Below the pieces are notes generated by a model. It made no database searches, was not told where the DNA came from, and saw nothing but the letters and a program-made list of their open reading frames with translations. A stretch of 64,000 nt of DNA from Bhargavaea ullalensis. GTDB lineage: Bacteria > Bacillota > Bacilli > Bacillales_A > Planococcaceae. The position numbers and the translations under genes were made by a program. Below, in pieces: positions 41,571-50,337 of the stretch. How positions within the stretch are numbered: the first letter of the stretch is position 1; every line of letters begins with the position of its first letter. Location: assembly GCF_040545425.1 (NCBI RefSeq), contig NZ_JBEPLW010000002.1. One strand, given 5' to 3'.

Positions 41571-42995
41571 TCAACTGCCCTGTTCTTCCTTCAGTTTTTC
41601 CATCCGGGTGCGGTAGTCGTCGATCTTCTTGTCGATGCGTTCGGCCTCCGAAGTGACGGTCTCCCGCTTTTCTTCCGACAGTTCGTCCAGCAGCCGGGCG
41701 TGGGTTTCCTTCCGGCTGTCCATCAGCGCGACGAGCTCATCGCGTGTGGACGCGCCGATCAGCCCTTCTTCCAGCAGAAGGTCGGCTGCGCCGAGAAAGC
41801 GGAGATGCTCGGTGAAGACGGACCGCTTGGCGTGGCCGGACGTTTCCGAAATTTCGTGGAGCGCCGTGGCGGTCGCCCAGCCGGTTGGCGACTGATACAC
41901 GAGGAGGGAGAGGTCGAGGTCGGACGGCAGCCACATGTCCGCGATGCCGCCGGTCATTTCTTCGAGTGTATCGGCACCGAGGTAGCGACCGTTCCCGGCT
42001 TCCGCCACCGACTGGAGCTGGCTTTCGGCGTCTGCGTCGACCTGGAAGCCGATGATGTCGACATGGCGGCCCGGATGGCCGGCTGCGAAGGCGGCGGCTT
42101 CCGCGACCGGGTCGCCGCCGCATGTTTCCGCCCCGTCGCTCACGATATAAACGGTGATGTCGCCGTCGCTCCCGGCAAGGTCCTCGTTCGCCTGACGGAT
42201 TGCGCCGGCGAGCGGCGTCCAGCCGGCAGCCTTCACGCCGGCGACGGCCTCATTGAAGCGTTCTTCATCATAAGATCCGGCCGGGTACACTTCGTCGATC
42301 GTGCCGCAGGACAGTTCCTTGTCGGCCCGGTTCTGGGTGCCTGCGTGTCCGTATGCATAGAGGGACACGTCGCTGTTCTGGCCGATCGTGCGGCCGAAGC
42401 TCCTCACTGCACTTTTGGCGGTGTCCATCTTCAGTTCGCCGTCCGCTTCCAGCAGCATGCTGGAGCTGGCGTCAAGAAGAATGACCGCCCGGTCCGGCGC
42501 TTGGCCGCGCTCTTCCCCGGCGGGCCGTTCTTCAGGTTCCGGCAGGAGCGGTTCATCGAAATCCGGACGGAATCCGACGAGCCAAGGGACTTGTTCCGCG
42601 TAGGCGGGGGTGGCGAGCGCGGCGGTTACGGCACTGAACCAGGCGTCGGCGTCTTCCTCGCCTGCAGAGACGGATTTCATTTCATCAAGGAAGGCCCCGC
42701 GGAGATCTTCGGGCACTTCCCGCCGGCTCCAGAGGGACGCTTCCTCTTCAACGGGGATGTCCGCGGTCAGCGTGCCGGCGGGAAGTGCGGCCAGCTCTTC
42801 GGGCGACCCGGCTTCCGTGACGGCGGAAAGCGGGGCGTCCGCGGCGGCGTTCTCCTCAGCAGGGGCCTCAGCAGGGTCCGCCGCGGTTTCCGGCGGTCGG
42901 TCGGTTTTTTCTCCGCCGCCGGCTTTTCCGGCGCCGCCCGAGCAGCCGGCGAGCAGAGTGCCGGCAAGCAGGAAAGTCAAAATCGGTTTCATCAT
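41571..42995 (-). CDS. VWA-domain lipoprotein
   Basis: The protein has 474 residues, ATG 42995 with GGAGGAAA. The signal peptide has lipobox LLAGC (Cys18), followed by an acidic Ala/Glu-rich linker (about 20-65). A von Willebrand A domain begins near 168 with the MIDAS motif DASSS (Asp175, Ser177, Ser179), a Thr in WTPLAGAI and Asp in VSDGAETCGG. The C-terminus (about 420-474) is highly charged and coiled-coil-like. It resembles YfbK-type surface VWA proteins. The role is unknown. It lies in reverse between the uvrX-like gene and the yolD-like gene, which are neighbours in B. subtilis. Confidence 0.85.
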   Translation of the reverse strand: MMKPILTFLLAGTLLAGCSGGAGKAGGGEKTDRPPETAADPAEAPAEENAAADAPLSAVTEAGSPEELAALPAGTLTADIPVEEEASLWSRREVPEDLRGAFLDEMKSVSAGEEDADAWFSAVTAALATPAYAEQVPWLVGFRPDFDEPLLPEPEERPAGEERGQAPDRAVILLDASSSMLLEADGELKMDTAKSAVRSFGRTIGQNSDVSLYAYGHAGTQNRADKELSCGTIDEVYPAGSYDEERFNEAVAGVKAAGWTPLAGAIRQANEDLAGSDGDITVYIVSDGAETCGGDPVAEAAAFAAGHPGRHVDIIGFQVDADAESQLQSVAEAGNGRYLGADTLEEMTGGIADMWLPSDLDLSLLVYQSPTGWATATALHEISETSGHAKRSVFTEHLRFLGAADLLLEEGLIGASTRDELVALMDSRKETHARLLDELSEEKRETVTSEAERIDKKIDDYRTRMEKLKEEQGS

Positions 42996-43107
42996 CAGGT
43001 TTCCTCCTTCTTGGAAGGATTTATGTACACAGTTCCATACGGGGCCGGACCCGGAAAAGTTTCAGTTTGGCCGGACGGTGGTTGATTTCGGGAAAGGAGT
43101 GGTGCGG

Positions 43108-43440
43108 ATGATCCGCGACAGAGGGAACATCAAGTGGACGGCGATGATGCTGCCGGAACACCTGAAGCTGTTGAGGGAATGGCAGGAGGGGGAAGAGAGG
43201 CGGGAGCCGGCGGAACCGGATTCCCAGCAGCTGGAGGAGTGGGACCGGCTGCTGCACGAAGCGCTCGAATTCGGAGGCGGACTCGCCATCCGGTGCCGGA
43301 CGGCCGGCGGAGAAAGGACTTTCGCGGGGCCGGTCCACCATTTCGATCCGCTGTCCGGAACGATCCGGATGGTGGACGGGGACGGGGAGCCGCAGATGAT
43401 CCGGACGGCGGACGTCCATGATATTTCAGTGGTCGGATAA
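43108..43440 (+). CDS. YolD-like family protein
   Basis: The protein has 110 residues. ATG 43108 follows AAAGGAG at 8 bases; the long open frame upstream is antisense to the VWA gene. The YolD signature IRDRGNIKWTAMMLPEHLKLLREW opens the protein (given here only in its recognisable parts IRDRGNIKW and LPEHLKLL). YolD proteins are small partners of Y-family polymerases and are often adjacent to uvrX. No LexA box was seen upstream. The gene is 333 bases long and ends 81 bases before the ABC pair. Confidence 0.8.
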   Translation: MIRDRGNIKWTAMMLPEHLKLLREWQEGEERREPAEPDSQQLEEWDRLLHEALEFGGGLAIRCRTAGGERTFAGPVHHFDPLSGTIRMVDGDGEPQMIRTADVHDISVVG

Positions 43441-43521
43441 TCAGATTTCCGGTGCTTCTCTAAATTCGGAACATTTGCTACACTGGAATCCGGTTCGAAA
43501 ATCAAAGGGGGACCGTTTTCC

Positions 43522-45276
43522 GTGAAAGTATTCATGCAGTTGGGGTGGTTCTTTAAAGAAAGGAAAAAGCAGTATCTCTTCGGCATCCTCATGCTGATCG
43601 TCGTGGCCGTGCTCCAGCTTCTGCCGCCGCGGATCATCGGATTCGTCGTCGATGAAATCCGTCTCGGCGAGCTGACGCCGGGCGGACTCGAGAAATGGCT
43701 GCTGATCCTGGCGGCCGCGGCGCTCGGGATGTATGTTCTCCGCTACTACTGGCGGATCATGATTTTCGGTTCTTCCGTGCTGCTCGGGCGTCAGATGCGC
43801 GAGCGGCTGTTCCGCCATTTTACCGACCAGTCGCCGTCGTTCTACCAGCAGCGGCGGGTCGGCGACTTGATGGCGCATGCGACGAATGACCTCCGGGCGG
43901 TCCAGATGACGGCAGGCCAGGGGGTCCTCACGCTCGTCGACTCGCTCACGACGGGCGGGGCGGTCATCCTCGCCATGGCGATCACGATCAACTGGAAGCT
44001 GACGCTGATCGCCCTCCTGCCGATGCCGTTCATGGCCGTTTTGACGAGCTGGTACGGGCGGATGCTCCACGAGCGGTTCCGCGGGGCACAGGAAGCGTTC
44101 TCCGACCTGAACGACAAAACGCAGGAAAGCGTCTCGGGCATCAAGGTCATCAAGACATTCGGCCAGGAAGAGGAAGACATCGAGGACTTCCGCCGGCTGT
44201 CCGCGGACGTGGTCGACAAAAACGTCCGGGTCGCGAAAGTGGACGCGCTGTTCGACCCGACGATCTCGCTCATCGTCGGCGTGTCGTTTTTCCTCTCGGT
44301 CACATTCGGCGCCCGCTTCATTCTTGCGGATGAAATGTCGGTCGGGGACCTCGTCGCCTTCACGGCGTACCTCGGGCTGCTCGTCTGGCCGATGCTCGCG
44401 TTCGGCTTCCTGTTCAACATCGTGGAGCGGGGGCGGGCCTCCTACGGCCGGATTATGGACCTGCTGGCCGTGGAGCCGGAAGTGAAAGACGTGCCGGGCG
44501 CGATCGACCGGAAACCGGAGGGCGACCTGTCGTTTGACGTCCGGGAATTCCGCTTTCCGGGCGATGAGCGGCCCGCGCTGAAAGACGTGCGGTTTGAACT
44601 CCGGCGCGGGGAGACGCTCGGCATCGTCGGCCGGACCGGTTCAGGCAAGACGGCGATCCTGAAGCTCTTGCTGCGGGAGTTCGACGGTTTTGACGGCTCG
44701 ATTGCATACGGAGGCGTCCCGATCGGCGACTACCGGAAGGAGCGGCTCCGGGAGGCGATCGGCTACGTGCCGCAGGACCACTTCCTGTTTTCAACGACCA
44801 TCCGGGAGAACATCGCCTTCACGGACATCGGGGCACCGCTTGAGGAAGTGCGGCGGGCTGCCCGCCTCGCCCAGATCGACGGGGACATTCTCGGATTTGC
44901 GGACGGCTATGAGACGGTCGTCGGGGAGCGGGGCGTCTCGCTTTCCGGAGGGCAGAAACAGCGCATTTCAATCGCGCGCGCCCTCCTCATGAATCCCGAG
45001 CTGCTCATCCTCGACGATTCGCTGTCCGCAGTCGACGCGAGGACGGAGGAAGCGATCCTCCGTTCGCTGAAGGCGGAGCGGCAGGGGGAGACGACGATCA
45101 TCACCTCCCACCGGATGAGCGCGATCCAGCATGCGCACCAGATCCTCGTCATGGACGGCGGCACGGTCGCCGAAAAGGGGACTCATGACGAACTGATGGC
45201 CCTGCGCGGGCAGTATTACGAAATGTACGAGCTGCAGCGGCTGGAGGCGCTCGTCGAGCAGGGAGGGGAATCGTAA
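43522..45276 (+). CDS. Heterodimeric ABC exporter subunit, degenerate-site half (YheI/BmrC-like)
   Basis: The protein has 584 residues. GTG 43522 follows AAAGGGGG. An N-terminal six-helix transmembrane domain (about 15-310) is fused to an ATPase with Walker A GRTGSGKT near 370, signature LSGGQ near 474 and Walker B LLILDDSLSAVD near 496. The catalytic Glu is replaced by Asp, as in the degenerate half of heterodimeric multidrug exporters such as BmrC. It overlaps the next gene by one base (TAATG). Confidence 0.92.
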   Translation: MKVFMQLGWFFKERKKQYLFGILMLIVVAVLQLLPPRIIGFVVDEIRLGELTPGGLEKWLLILAAAALGMYVLRYYWRIMIFGSSVLLGRQMRERLFRHFTDQSPSFYQQRRVGDLMAHATNDLRAVQMTAGQGVLTLVDSLTTGGAVILAMAITINWKLTLIALLPMPFMAVLTSWYGRMLHERFRGAQEAFSDLNDKTQESVSGIKVIKTFGQEEEDIEDFRRLSADVVDKNVRVAKVDALFDPTISLIVGVSFFLSVTFGARFILADEMSVGDLVAFTAYLGLLVWPMLAFGFLFNIVERGRASYGRIMDLLAVEPEVKDVPGAIDRKPEGDLSFDVREFRFPGDERPALKDVRFELRRGETLGIVGRTGSGKTAILKLLLREFDGFDGSIAYGGVPIGDYRKERLREAIGYVPQDHFLFSTTIRENIAFTDIGAPLEEVRRAARLAQIDGDILGFADGYETVVGERGVSLSGGQKQRISIARALLMNPELLILDDSLSAVDARTEEAILRSLKAERQGETTIITSHRMSAIQHAHQILVMDGGTVAEKGTHDELMALRGQYYEMYELQRLEALVEQGGES

Positions 45277-47069
45277 TGAACAAAAATGAACAGCAGCCGG
45301 CCCTCGGCAACCGGGAACAGTGGCAGGTGCTCAAGCGGCTGACGGGCTACATCCGGCCCCATGCAAAGACGGCGGTTTTCGCGCTCGTGCTGCTCGGGCT
45401 CATGGTGCTCGGCGATGTGCTCGGCCCGGTGCTCATCAAGATCTTCATCGACGACTACCTGACGCCGGGAACTTTCCCGGCAGGACCGCTCGGAATGCTT
45501 GCGGCCGCCTATCTCCTCATCCTCGTGCTCAATACGGTGTTCGGCTACATCCAGCTGCTCAAGTTCCAGGAAATCGCGCTGAACATCGTCCGCCAGATCC
45601 GGATCGACGTGTTTTCCAAAGTCCAGCGGCTCGGGATGCGCTTCTTTGACCGGACGCCGGCGGGCGGCATCGTCTCGCGTGTGACGAACGACACCGAAGC
45701 GATCCTTGAAATGTTCGTGGACGTGCTCGTCGGATTCCTGCAGAGCGGCTTTCTCATTGTCGGCGTCTATATCGCCATGTTCGTGCTCAATGTCCGCCTT
45801 GCGCTCATCACGCTCCTGCTGCTTCCGCTCATCTTCGTCATCATGGCGATCTACCGGAAATACAGCTCGGTGTTTTACCAGGATCTGCGCGAGCGGCTCA
45901 GCCAGCTCAACGGCAAGATCGCCGAGTCGCTCAACGGAATGGGGATGGTCCAGGCGTTCCGGCAGGAAAAACGGCTGCGGAAGGAATTCGGGGACATCAA
46001 TGAAAAGCACTATGACGCCGGCATGCGCAACATCCGGCTCGACGGGCTGCTTCTGCGGCCCGCGGTCGACCTGGTGTATGCGCTCGGCCTCATCCTTCTG
46101 CTGTCCTACTTCGGCATCACATCGTTCAACAGTCCGGTGGAGATCGGCGTCATCTATGCATTCGTCACTTACCTTGACCGGTTCTTTGAGCCGATCAACC
46201 AGGTCATGCAGCGGCTGTCGATTTTCCAGCAGGCGATCGTCGCCGCCCACCGGGTGTTCAAACTCATGGATGACGAAGAATTGGAACCGGCGCAGCCGGC
46301 GGACGGAGGAGCGAAGATCGGGGACGGGAAAATCGAGTTCAAGGACGTGTCATTTGCCTACGACGGGGAAAACGACGTCCTGAAGCACATCACCTTCACC
46401 GCGAACCCGGGCGAAACCGTGGCGCTCGTTGGCCATACCGGCTCCGGCAAAAGTTCGATCATCAACCTGCTCATGCGGTTCTATGAATTCAGCCGCGGCG
46501 AGATCCTGATCGACGGAAAGCCGATCCGCGAATACCCGCAATCGGAACTGCGGCAGAAGATGGGGCTCGTCCTGCAGGATCCGTTCTTGTTCTACGGCGA
46601 CATCGAAAGCAACATCCGGCTGTTCAATGAGTCGGTGACGCCGGCGGATGTCCGGGCGGCCGCCGAATTCTTCCAGGCGGATCCGTTCATCCGCCGGCTG
46701 CCGGACGGCTACCGGCAGAAGGTGACGGAGCGGGGGACGACCTTCTCGGGCGGCCAGCGCCAGCTTGTCGCGTTCGCCCGCACGATGGCCGCCGACCCGA
46801 AGATCCTCGTGCTCGACGAGGCGACGGCGAACATCGACACGGAAACCGAAGCGGCGATCCAGGAAGGGCTCTCCCGCATGCGCAAAGGCCGGACGACGAT
46901 CGCCATCGCCCACCGGCTCAGCACGATCCAGGACGCGGAGCTCATCCTCGTCCTGCACCAGGGCGAGATCGTCGAGCGCGGCACCCACCGCGAACTCCTC
47001 GCCCAAAAAGGGCTTTATTACAACATGTATCGCCTGCAGAACGGCATCCTCGGAAACGAAGCAGGCTGA
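45276..47069 (+). CDS. Heterodimeric ABC exporter subunit, catalytic half (YheH/BmrD-like)
   Basis: The protein has 597 residues, with an ATG that overlaps the previous stop. A membrane domain (about 30-330) is followed by an ATPase with Walker A GHTGSGKS near 386, signature FSGGQ near 490 and canonical Walker B LVLDEATANID near 510. It is shorter than B. subtilis YheH (about 670), lacking the long insert in the linker. Together with the previous protein it should form a multidrug efflux complex. Substrates are not predictable. Confidence 0.92.
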   Translation: MNKNEQQPALGNREQWQVLKRLTGYIRPHAKTAVFALVLLGLMVLGDVLGPVLIKIFIDDYLTPGTFPAGPLGMLAAAYLLILVLNTVFGYIQLLKFQEIALNIVRQIRIDVFSKVQRLGMRFFDRTPAGGIVSRVTNDTEAILEMFVDVLVGFLQSGFLIVGVYIAMFVLNVRLALITLLLLPLIFVIMAIYRKYSSVFYQDLRERLSQLNGKIAESLNGMGMVQAFRQEKRLRKEFGDINEKHYDAGMRNIRLDGLLLRPAVDLVYALGLILLLSYFGITSFNSPVEIGVIYAFVTYLDRFFEPINQVMQRLSIFQQAIVAAHRVFKLMDDEELEPAQPADGGAKIGDGKIEFKDVSFAYDGENDVLKHITFTANPGETVALVGHTGSGKSSIINLLMRFYEFSRGEILIDGKPIREYPQSELRQKMGLVLQDPFLFYGDIESNIRLFNESVTPADVRAAAEFFQADPFIRRLPDGYRQKVTERGTTFSGGQRQLVAFARTMAADPKILVLDEATANIDTETEAAIQEGLSRMRKGRTTIAIAHRLSTIQDAELILVLHQGEIVERGTHRELLAQKGLYYNMYRLQNGILGNEAG

Positions 47070-47072
47070 TCC

Positions 47073-47110
47073 AAAAAGCAGGACCGGCAAAACCGCGGTC
47101 CTGCTTTTTC
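47073..47110 (+). terminator. Terminator of the ABC exporter operon
   Basis: AAAAAGCAGGACCG (47073-47086) pairs perfectly with CGGTCCTGCTTTTT (47096-47109). Confidence 0.9.
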
Positions 47111-47174
47111 TTGTTCCGGCCGGGAAAACTCCGGCCGGGCGGAAAGGGGGCCATTGAAACCGCCCGGAAGCCGC

Positions 47175-47300
47175 ATGCGCTCACTCACGCCCCATATGAT
47201 GCCACTCAGGCCGTCTATGCGCCCACTCGCGCCCCATATGATGCCACTCAGGCCGTCTATGCGCTCACTCGCGCCCCGTATGATCCCACTCGCCCCCCAA
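47175..47300 (+). repeat. 21-nt tandem repeat array F (6 units, alternating types)
   Basis: Units begin at 47175, 47196, 47217, 47238, 47259 and 47280 and alternate strictly between ATGCGC(T/C)CACTC and ATGAT(G/C)CCACTC, each with its own tail (CGCCCCAT or AGGCCGTCT), so the higher-order unit is 42 bases. The remaining 47301-47429 before ccdA holds no gene and no clear promoter. Confidence 0.9.
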
Positions 47301-47429
47301 CGCCCCCAAAAAAACGGGCGCCGACACCCCGCCCGCACAACCGGTCAACAAACTGTCACAGGCGCAACAGGCGCCAATCCGGCGGGTTTTTGATACGATA
47401 GGATGAGCAACTGAGAAAGGGGGACCGGT

Positions 47430-48140
47430 ATGTCAACGGATCTCAATATACTCCTGGCCTTCGGGGCGGGGTTTCTCAGCTTCATCTCTCCGTGCTCGCT
47501 GCCACTGTATCCTGCATTTGTTTCGTACATCACGGGAATGTCGCTTGAGGACCTGAAATCCGACCAGAAAAAGATGACGAGGACCGGCATCCTGCACACA
47601 TTGTTTTTCCTCATCGGCTTTTCGATCATCTTCGTGGCGCTCGGATTCGGGACTTCCTACATCGGGGAGTTCTTCCTGAAATACGATAACCTGCTCCGGC
47701 AGGTCGGAGCCATTTTCATCATCCTGTTCGGTCTGATGATCGTCGGGGTGCTGCAGCCGGAGTTCCTCATGAAAGAACGAAAGTTCCAATTCAAGAACCG
47801 GCCGGCCGGATATCTCGGCACCCTGGTCATCGGCCTTGCCTTCGCGGCCGGATGGACACCGTGCAACGGCCCGATCGTCGGGGCCATCATCACGCTCGCC
47901 GGACAGCATCCCGATGCCGGCATGCTGTATATGCTTTCCTACGTGTTCGGGTTCGCCATTCCGTTCTTCGTGCTGTCATTCTTCATCACGAAGCTCGGCG
48001 TGATCCGGAAATACAGCAACATCATCATGAAAATCGGCGGCTGGATCATGATCCTCGTCGGAATCCTGCTGTTCTTTGACGGCATGACGAAAATCATCGG
48101 CTGGCTGAGCCCGTTCTTTGGGGACTTCCAGGGATTCTGA
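47430..48140 (+). CDS. ccdA: Cytochrome c biogenesis protein CcdA
   Basis: The protein has 236 residues, ATG 47430 with AAAGGGGGA. Six transmembrane segments are visible, with the redox cysteines Cys22 (FISPCSLP) and Cys145 (GWTPCNGP) each next to a Pro in a membrane helix. CcdA moves reducing equivalents from cytoplasmic thioredoxin to extracytoplasmic thiol carriers needed for heme attachment and, in sporulating species, StoA. It is first of a three-gene cluster upstream of citB, as in B. subtilis. Confidence 0.95.
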   Translation: MSTDLNILLAFGAGFLSFISPCSLPLYPAFVSYITGMSLEDLKSDQKKMTRTGILHTLFFLIGFSIIFVALGFGTSYIGEFFLKYDNLLRQVGAIFIILFGLMIVGVLQPEFLMKERKFQFKNRPAGYLGTLVIGLAFAAGWTPCNGPIVGAIITLAGQHPDAGMLYMLSYVFGFAIPFFVLSFFITKLGVIRKYSNIIMKIGGWIMILVGILLFFDGMTKIIGWLSPFFGDFQGF

Positions 48141-48164
48141 TTTTGAAAAAAGGAGAAATTGAAT

Positions 48165-48500
48165 ATGGAGGCAATCAATACGTATGACGGCTGGCTGCAG
48201 GAACTCGCCGAAGAGGAGACGTTCCTTCTCTTCGTCAAGACCGACAACTGCTCGGTCTGTGAAGCCCTGTTTCCCCAGGTCGCCGCATTGGAAGAGGATT
48301 ACGGGTTTCCGTTTTATTATGTGAACGCCGCCCGGGTGCCGGAACTGGCGGGGCAGCTGTCCCTGTTTTCCGCTCCGGTCGTCCTGCTGTTCCGAAGCGG
48401 CCGGGAATTCGCCCGGTTCGCCCGGTTCGTGCCGATGGCGGAACTTGAACGGCGGATGGACGAACTGGAAGAAGCGGCGGGTGAGACCGATGATCAATGA
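48165..48500 (+). CDS. Thioredoxin-like protein with CSVC active site
   Basis: The protein has 111 residues. ATG 48165 is 8 bases after AGGAGA; the frame's TTG 48159 is too close. It has a thioredoxin fold with active-site Cys29 and Cys32 in DNCSVC, a cis-Pro-type SAPVVLLF segment, and no signal peptide, so it is cytoplasmic. Between ccdA and ccdC, B. subtilis has a response-regulator-like gene instead. A cytoplasmic thioredoxin beside CcdA could be its electron donor. It overlaps ccdC by 11 bases. Confidence 0.85.
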   Translation: MEAINTYDGWLQELAEEETFLLFVKTDNCSVCEALFPQVAALEEDYGFPFYYVNAARVPELAGQLSLFSAPVVLLFRSGREFARFARFVPMAELERRMDELEEAAGETDDQ

Positions 48501-49023
48501 CTGGTTGAACTGGGTGTTCAACGAAGTGCCGGCACCGGTTCTCATCATCGGTTCCACGGTTATTTTTGCCTTCATGGGGACGATGGCGCTCATCGTCCGC
48601 TCCAAGTCCGCCAAGCGGCCGGCAAGTGCCAAGAAAATCCTCCTTCCGCCAATCATGATGTCAACGGGAGCGCTCATGTTCCTGTTCGACCCGTTCAAGG
48701 TTCCTTGGACGCATGTGCTGGAAGCCTCAGTCGTCGGTCTTTTGTTTTCGGTGATCCTCATCAAGACGTCCAAGTTCGAGACGCTTGAAGGGGACATCTA
48801 CCTGAAACCGTCGAAGGCATTCATCTTCATCCTCGTCGGCCTGCTCATTTTCCGGGTGATCGCCAAGCTCATCCTGAGCAGCTCGATCGATGTCGGCGAG
48901 CTTGCGGGCATGTTCTTCCTGCTTGCGTTCGCCATGATCGTCCCGTGGCGGATCGCCATGTATGTCCAGTTCCAAAAGCTGAACCGCCGGCTGAAAACGG
49001 CCGCCCTCCGAAGCGAAGGCTGA
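48490..49023 (+). CDS. ccdC: CcdC family membrane protein
   Basis: The protein has 177 residues. ATG 48490 overlaps the end of the thioredoxin gene. At least four hydrophobic helices are visible (about 14-34, 50-66, 76-92, 112-130), with the CcdC-typical RSKSAKRPASAKKILLPP and SAVMFLF-like segments. The family lies with CcdA in Bacillus but is not essential for cytochrome c. Function is uncertain. Confidence 0.85.
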   Translation: MINDWLNWVFNEVPAPVLIIGSTVIFAFMGTMALIVRSKSAKRPASAKKILLPPIMMSTGALMFLFDPFKVPWTHVLEASVVGLLFSVILIKTSKFETLEGDIYLKPSKAFIFILVGLLIFRVIAKLILSSSIDVGELAGMFFLLAFAMIVPWRIAMYVQFQKLNRRLKTAALRSEG

Positions 49024-49043
49024 GCCCTTCCATCGATGCAGAC

Positions 49044-49086
49044 AGAAAAGCCGCCCTCCGGAATCAAACCGGACGGCGGCTTTTCT
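49044..49086. terminator. Terminator between ccdC and DUF2621
   Basis: AGAAAAGCCGCC followed by CTCCGG (49044-49061) pairs with CCGGA-CGGCGGCTTTTCT (49069-49086) with one bulge. T runs on both strands serve both converging genes. Confidence 0.85.
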
Positions 49087-49091
49087 GCGTC

Positions 49092-49520
49092 TTAAAACAA
49101 CTGTTCGTATGGACGGACATCGATCTTCATTTCGTCCAGCTTCTTGCGCAGGAACTTATGGTCGCGCTTTGGCGTTGCGAGAATGTACCCGCGGATAATA
49201 TGGTCGAATTCGATCCGCTTCGCCTTTTCCTCAAGTGCCAGCTGACCGATTTTCCCTGCGATCTTTTGCTTGGCGACAGGCCGGAACAGCTCGGGGACCG
49301 GGGTAACCAGCTCATTGAGCAGGTTCTTGGATTCGGGTGTCCAAAGCTTCAGGGAGCGGTCCACATAATATTCTTCCCAGTCGAGCGTGGATTTCCCGTC
49401 TTCTTTCGGGAACACCTTCAAAAACTTTCGGAACATGAAAAAGCCGCCGATTGCAAACAGGCCGACGAGGACGACGACCCAGAACAGGATAAACCAAAGG
49501 AACCAGCCTTGGAGCAACAT
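49092..49520 (-). CDS. DUF2621 family membrane protein (YneK-like)
   Basis: The protein has 142 residues. ATG 49520 follows GAGGTGAG; the frame upstream to 49547 has no site. One N-terminal transmembrane helix (about 5-27) is followed by a cytoplasmic domain with LDWEEYYVDRSLKLW and a Lys-rich C-terminal half. The same gene lies near ccdC in Bacillus. The function is unknown. Confidence 0.8.
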   Translation of the reverse strand: MLLQGWFLWFILFWVVVLVGLFAIGGFFMFRKFLKVFPKEDGKSTLDWEEYYVDRSLKLWTPESKNLLNELVTPVPELFRPVAKQKIAGKIGQLALEEKAKRIEFDHIIRGYILATPKRDHKFLRKKLDEMKIDVRPYEQLF

Positions 49521-49633
49521 TCTCACCTCATTTGGATTCTCTCTCAATTATAAAGGGGCGGCGAATAAATTTCATCTCCTGTATCCTTCCGGCCGGACGG
49601 CTCTATGTAACGGTTGAAAGGAGGGGATGAAAC

Positions 49634-49852
49634 ATGGCAAGCATCGAATTCAAGGATGCCTCCGTCCGGCTCTACTTCGACGCCGGGACGGACGGCGAGG
49701 GGAAACCGGTCCGCAAGACGAAAGTCTACCGCAATGTGAACGGAGAAGCGGATGCGGAAGACCTGTTCGGAGCTGTACTCGCGCTCGGCGAGCTGTCGGA
49801 ATTGCCGTTCCTGTCGGCGGACCGGATCGAGACCGCAGTCATCATGGCGTGA
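49634..49852 (+). CDS. DUF1659 family small protein
   Basis: The protein has 72 residues, ATG 49634 with AAAGGAGGGG at good distance. It begins MASIEFKDASVRLYFDAG and ends in ETAVIMA. The family is conserved in Bacillales next to DUF2922 and YvrJ genes. No function is known. There are no membrane segments. Confidence 0.85.
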   Translation: MASIEFKDASVRLYFDAGTDGEGKPVRKTKVYRNVNGEADAEDLFGAVLALGELSELPFLSADRIETAVIMA

Positions 49853-49889
49853 TCATCATCCGTCTGGATCGTAAAAGGGGGGAGAAGAA

Positions 49890-50108
49890 ATGGCAAAAAC
49901 ACTGGAACTCGGATTCACGACATCCGGCGGCAAGAAAATGACACTGACCGTCGATGAGCCGAAAGAGGGGCTGACGGCAGCGGAAGTGCGGGAAGGCATG
50001 GAAGCCGTCATCGCAAGCGGGGTGTTCGGAGCGGAAGGGCATCCGATCGCGGAAGTGGCCACGGCGCGCATCATCGCCCGTGAAGTGACGGATCTGATCA
50101 TGGCGTGA
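49890..50108 (+). CDS. DUF2922 family small protein
   Basis: The protein has 72 residues, ATG 49890 with GGGGGGAG. It shares length, lack of membrane segments and a terminal (V/L)IMA with the preceding DUF1659 protein, suggesting the two families are related. It is rich in Thr, Lys and Glu. The function is unknown. It is followed by a perfect hairpin and then the YvrJ-like gene. Confidence 0.85.
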   Translation: MAKTLELGFTTSGGKKMTLTVDEPKEGLTAAEVREGMEAVIASGVFGAEGHPIAEVATARIIAREVTDLIMA

Positions 50109-50109
50109 C

Positions 50110-50147
50110 AACAGGGCCTCCCGGAGTTTAACCGGGAGGCCCTGTTT
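50110..50147 (+). terminator. Perfect 15-bp hairpin between DUF2922 and YvrJ-like gene
   Basis: AACAGGGCCTCCCGG (50110-50124) pairs with 50132-50146 around a 7-base loop. Only three Ts follow, so it may act as an attenuator or processing site rather than a full stop. Confidence 0.65.
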
Positions 50148-50171
50148 GGGTACGGAAAGGGGGGCATGGAC

Positions 50172-50300
50172 ATGGAACAGTGGATGTCGTTCATACAGGA
50201 TCTCGGATTTCCGATTTTTGTATCGTTTTATCTGATGCACCGTGTGGAGTCGAAACTTGTGGCCATCCATGACGCACTCGTTGCGATGAAAGCGCATTGA
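50172..50300 (+). CDS. YvrJ family 42-residue protein
   Basis: ATG 50172 is 7 bases after AAAGGGGGG; ATG 50166 is too close. The protein has 42 residues with a central hydrophobic helix (about 7-23, LGFPIFVSFYLMHRVESK motif around it), typical of YvrJ proteins. The gene sits behind DUF1659 and DUF2922, as commonly seen in Bacillales. The function is unknown. Confidence 0.75.
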   Translation: MEQWMSFIQDLGFPIFVSFYLMHRVESKLVAIHDALVAMKAH

Positions 50301-50337
50301 AGACAACAATTTGTCGGAAAATACACCGCCTTCCCGC

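Noticed and set aside
47154..47393. 79-residue Met/Pro/Leu-rich ORF over array F
   Set aside because: A by-product of the 21-nt period, which is a multiple of three; no ribosome-binding site.
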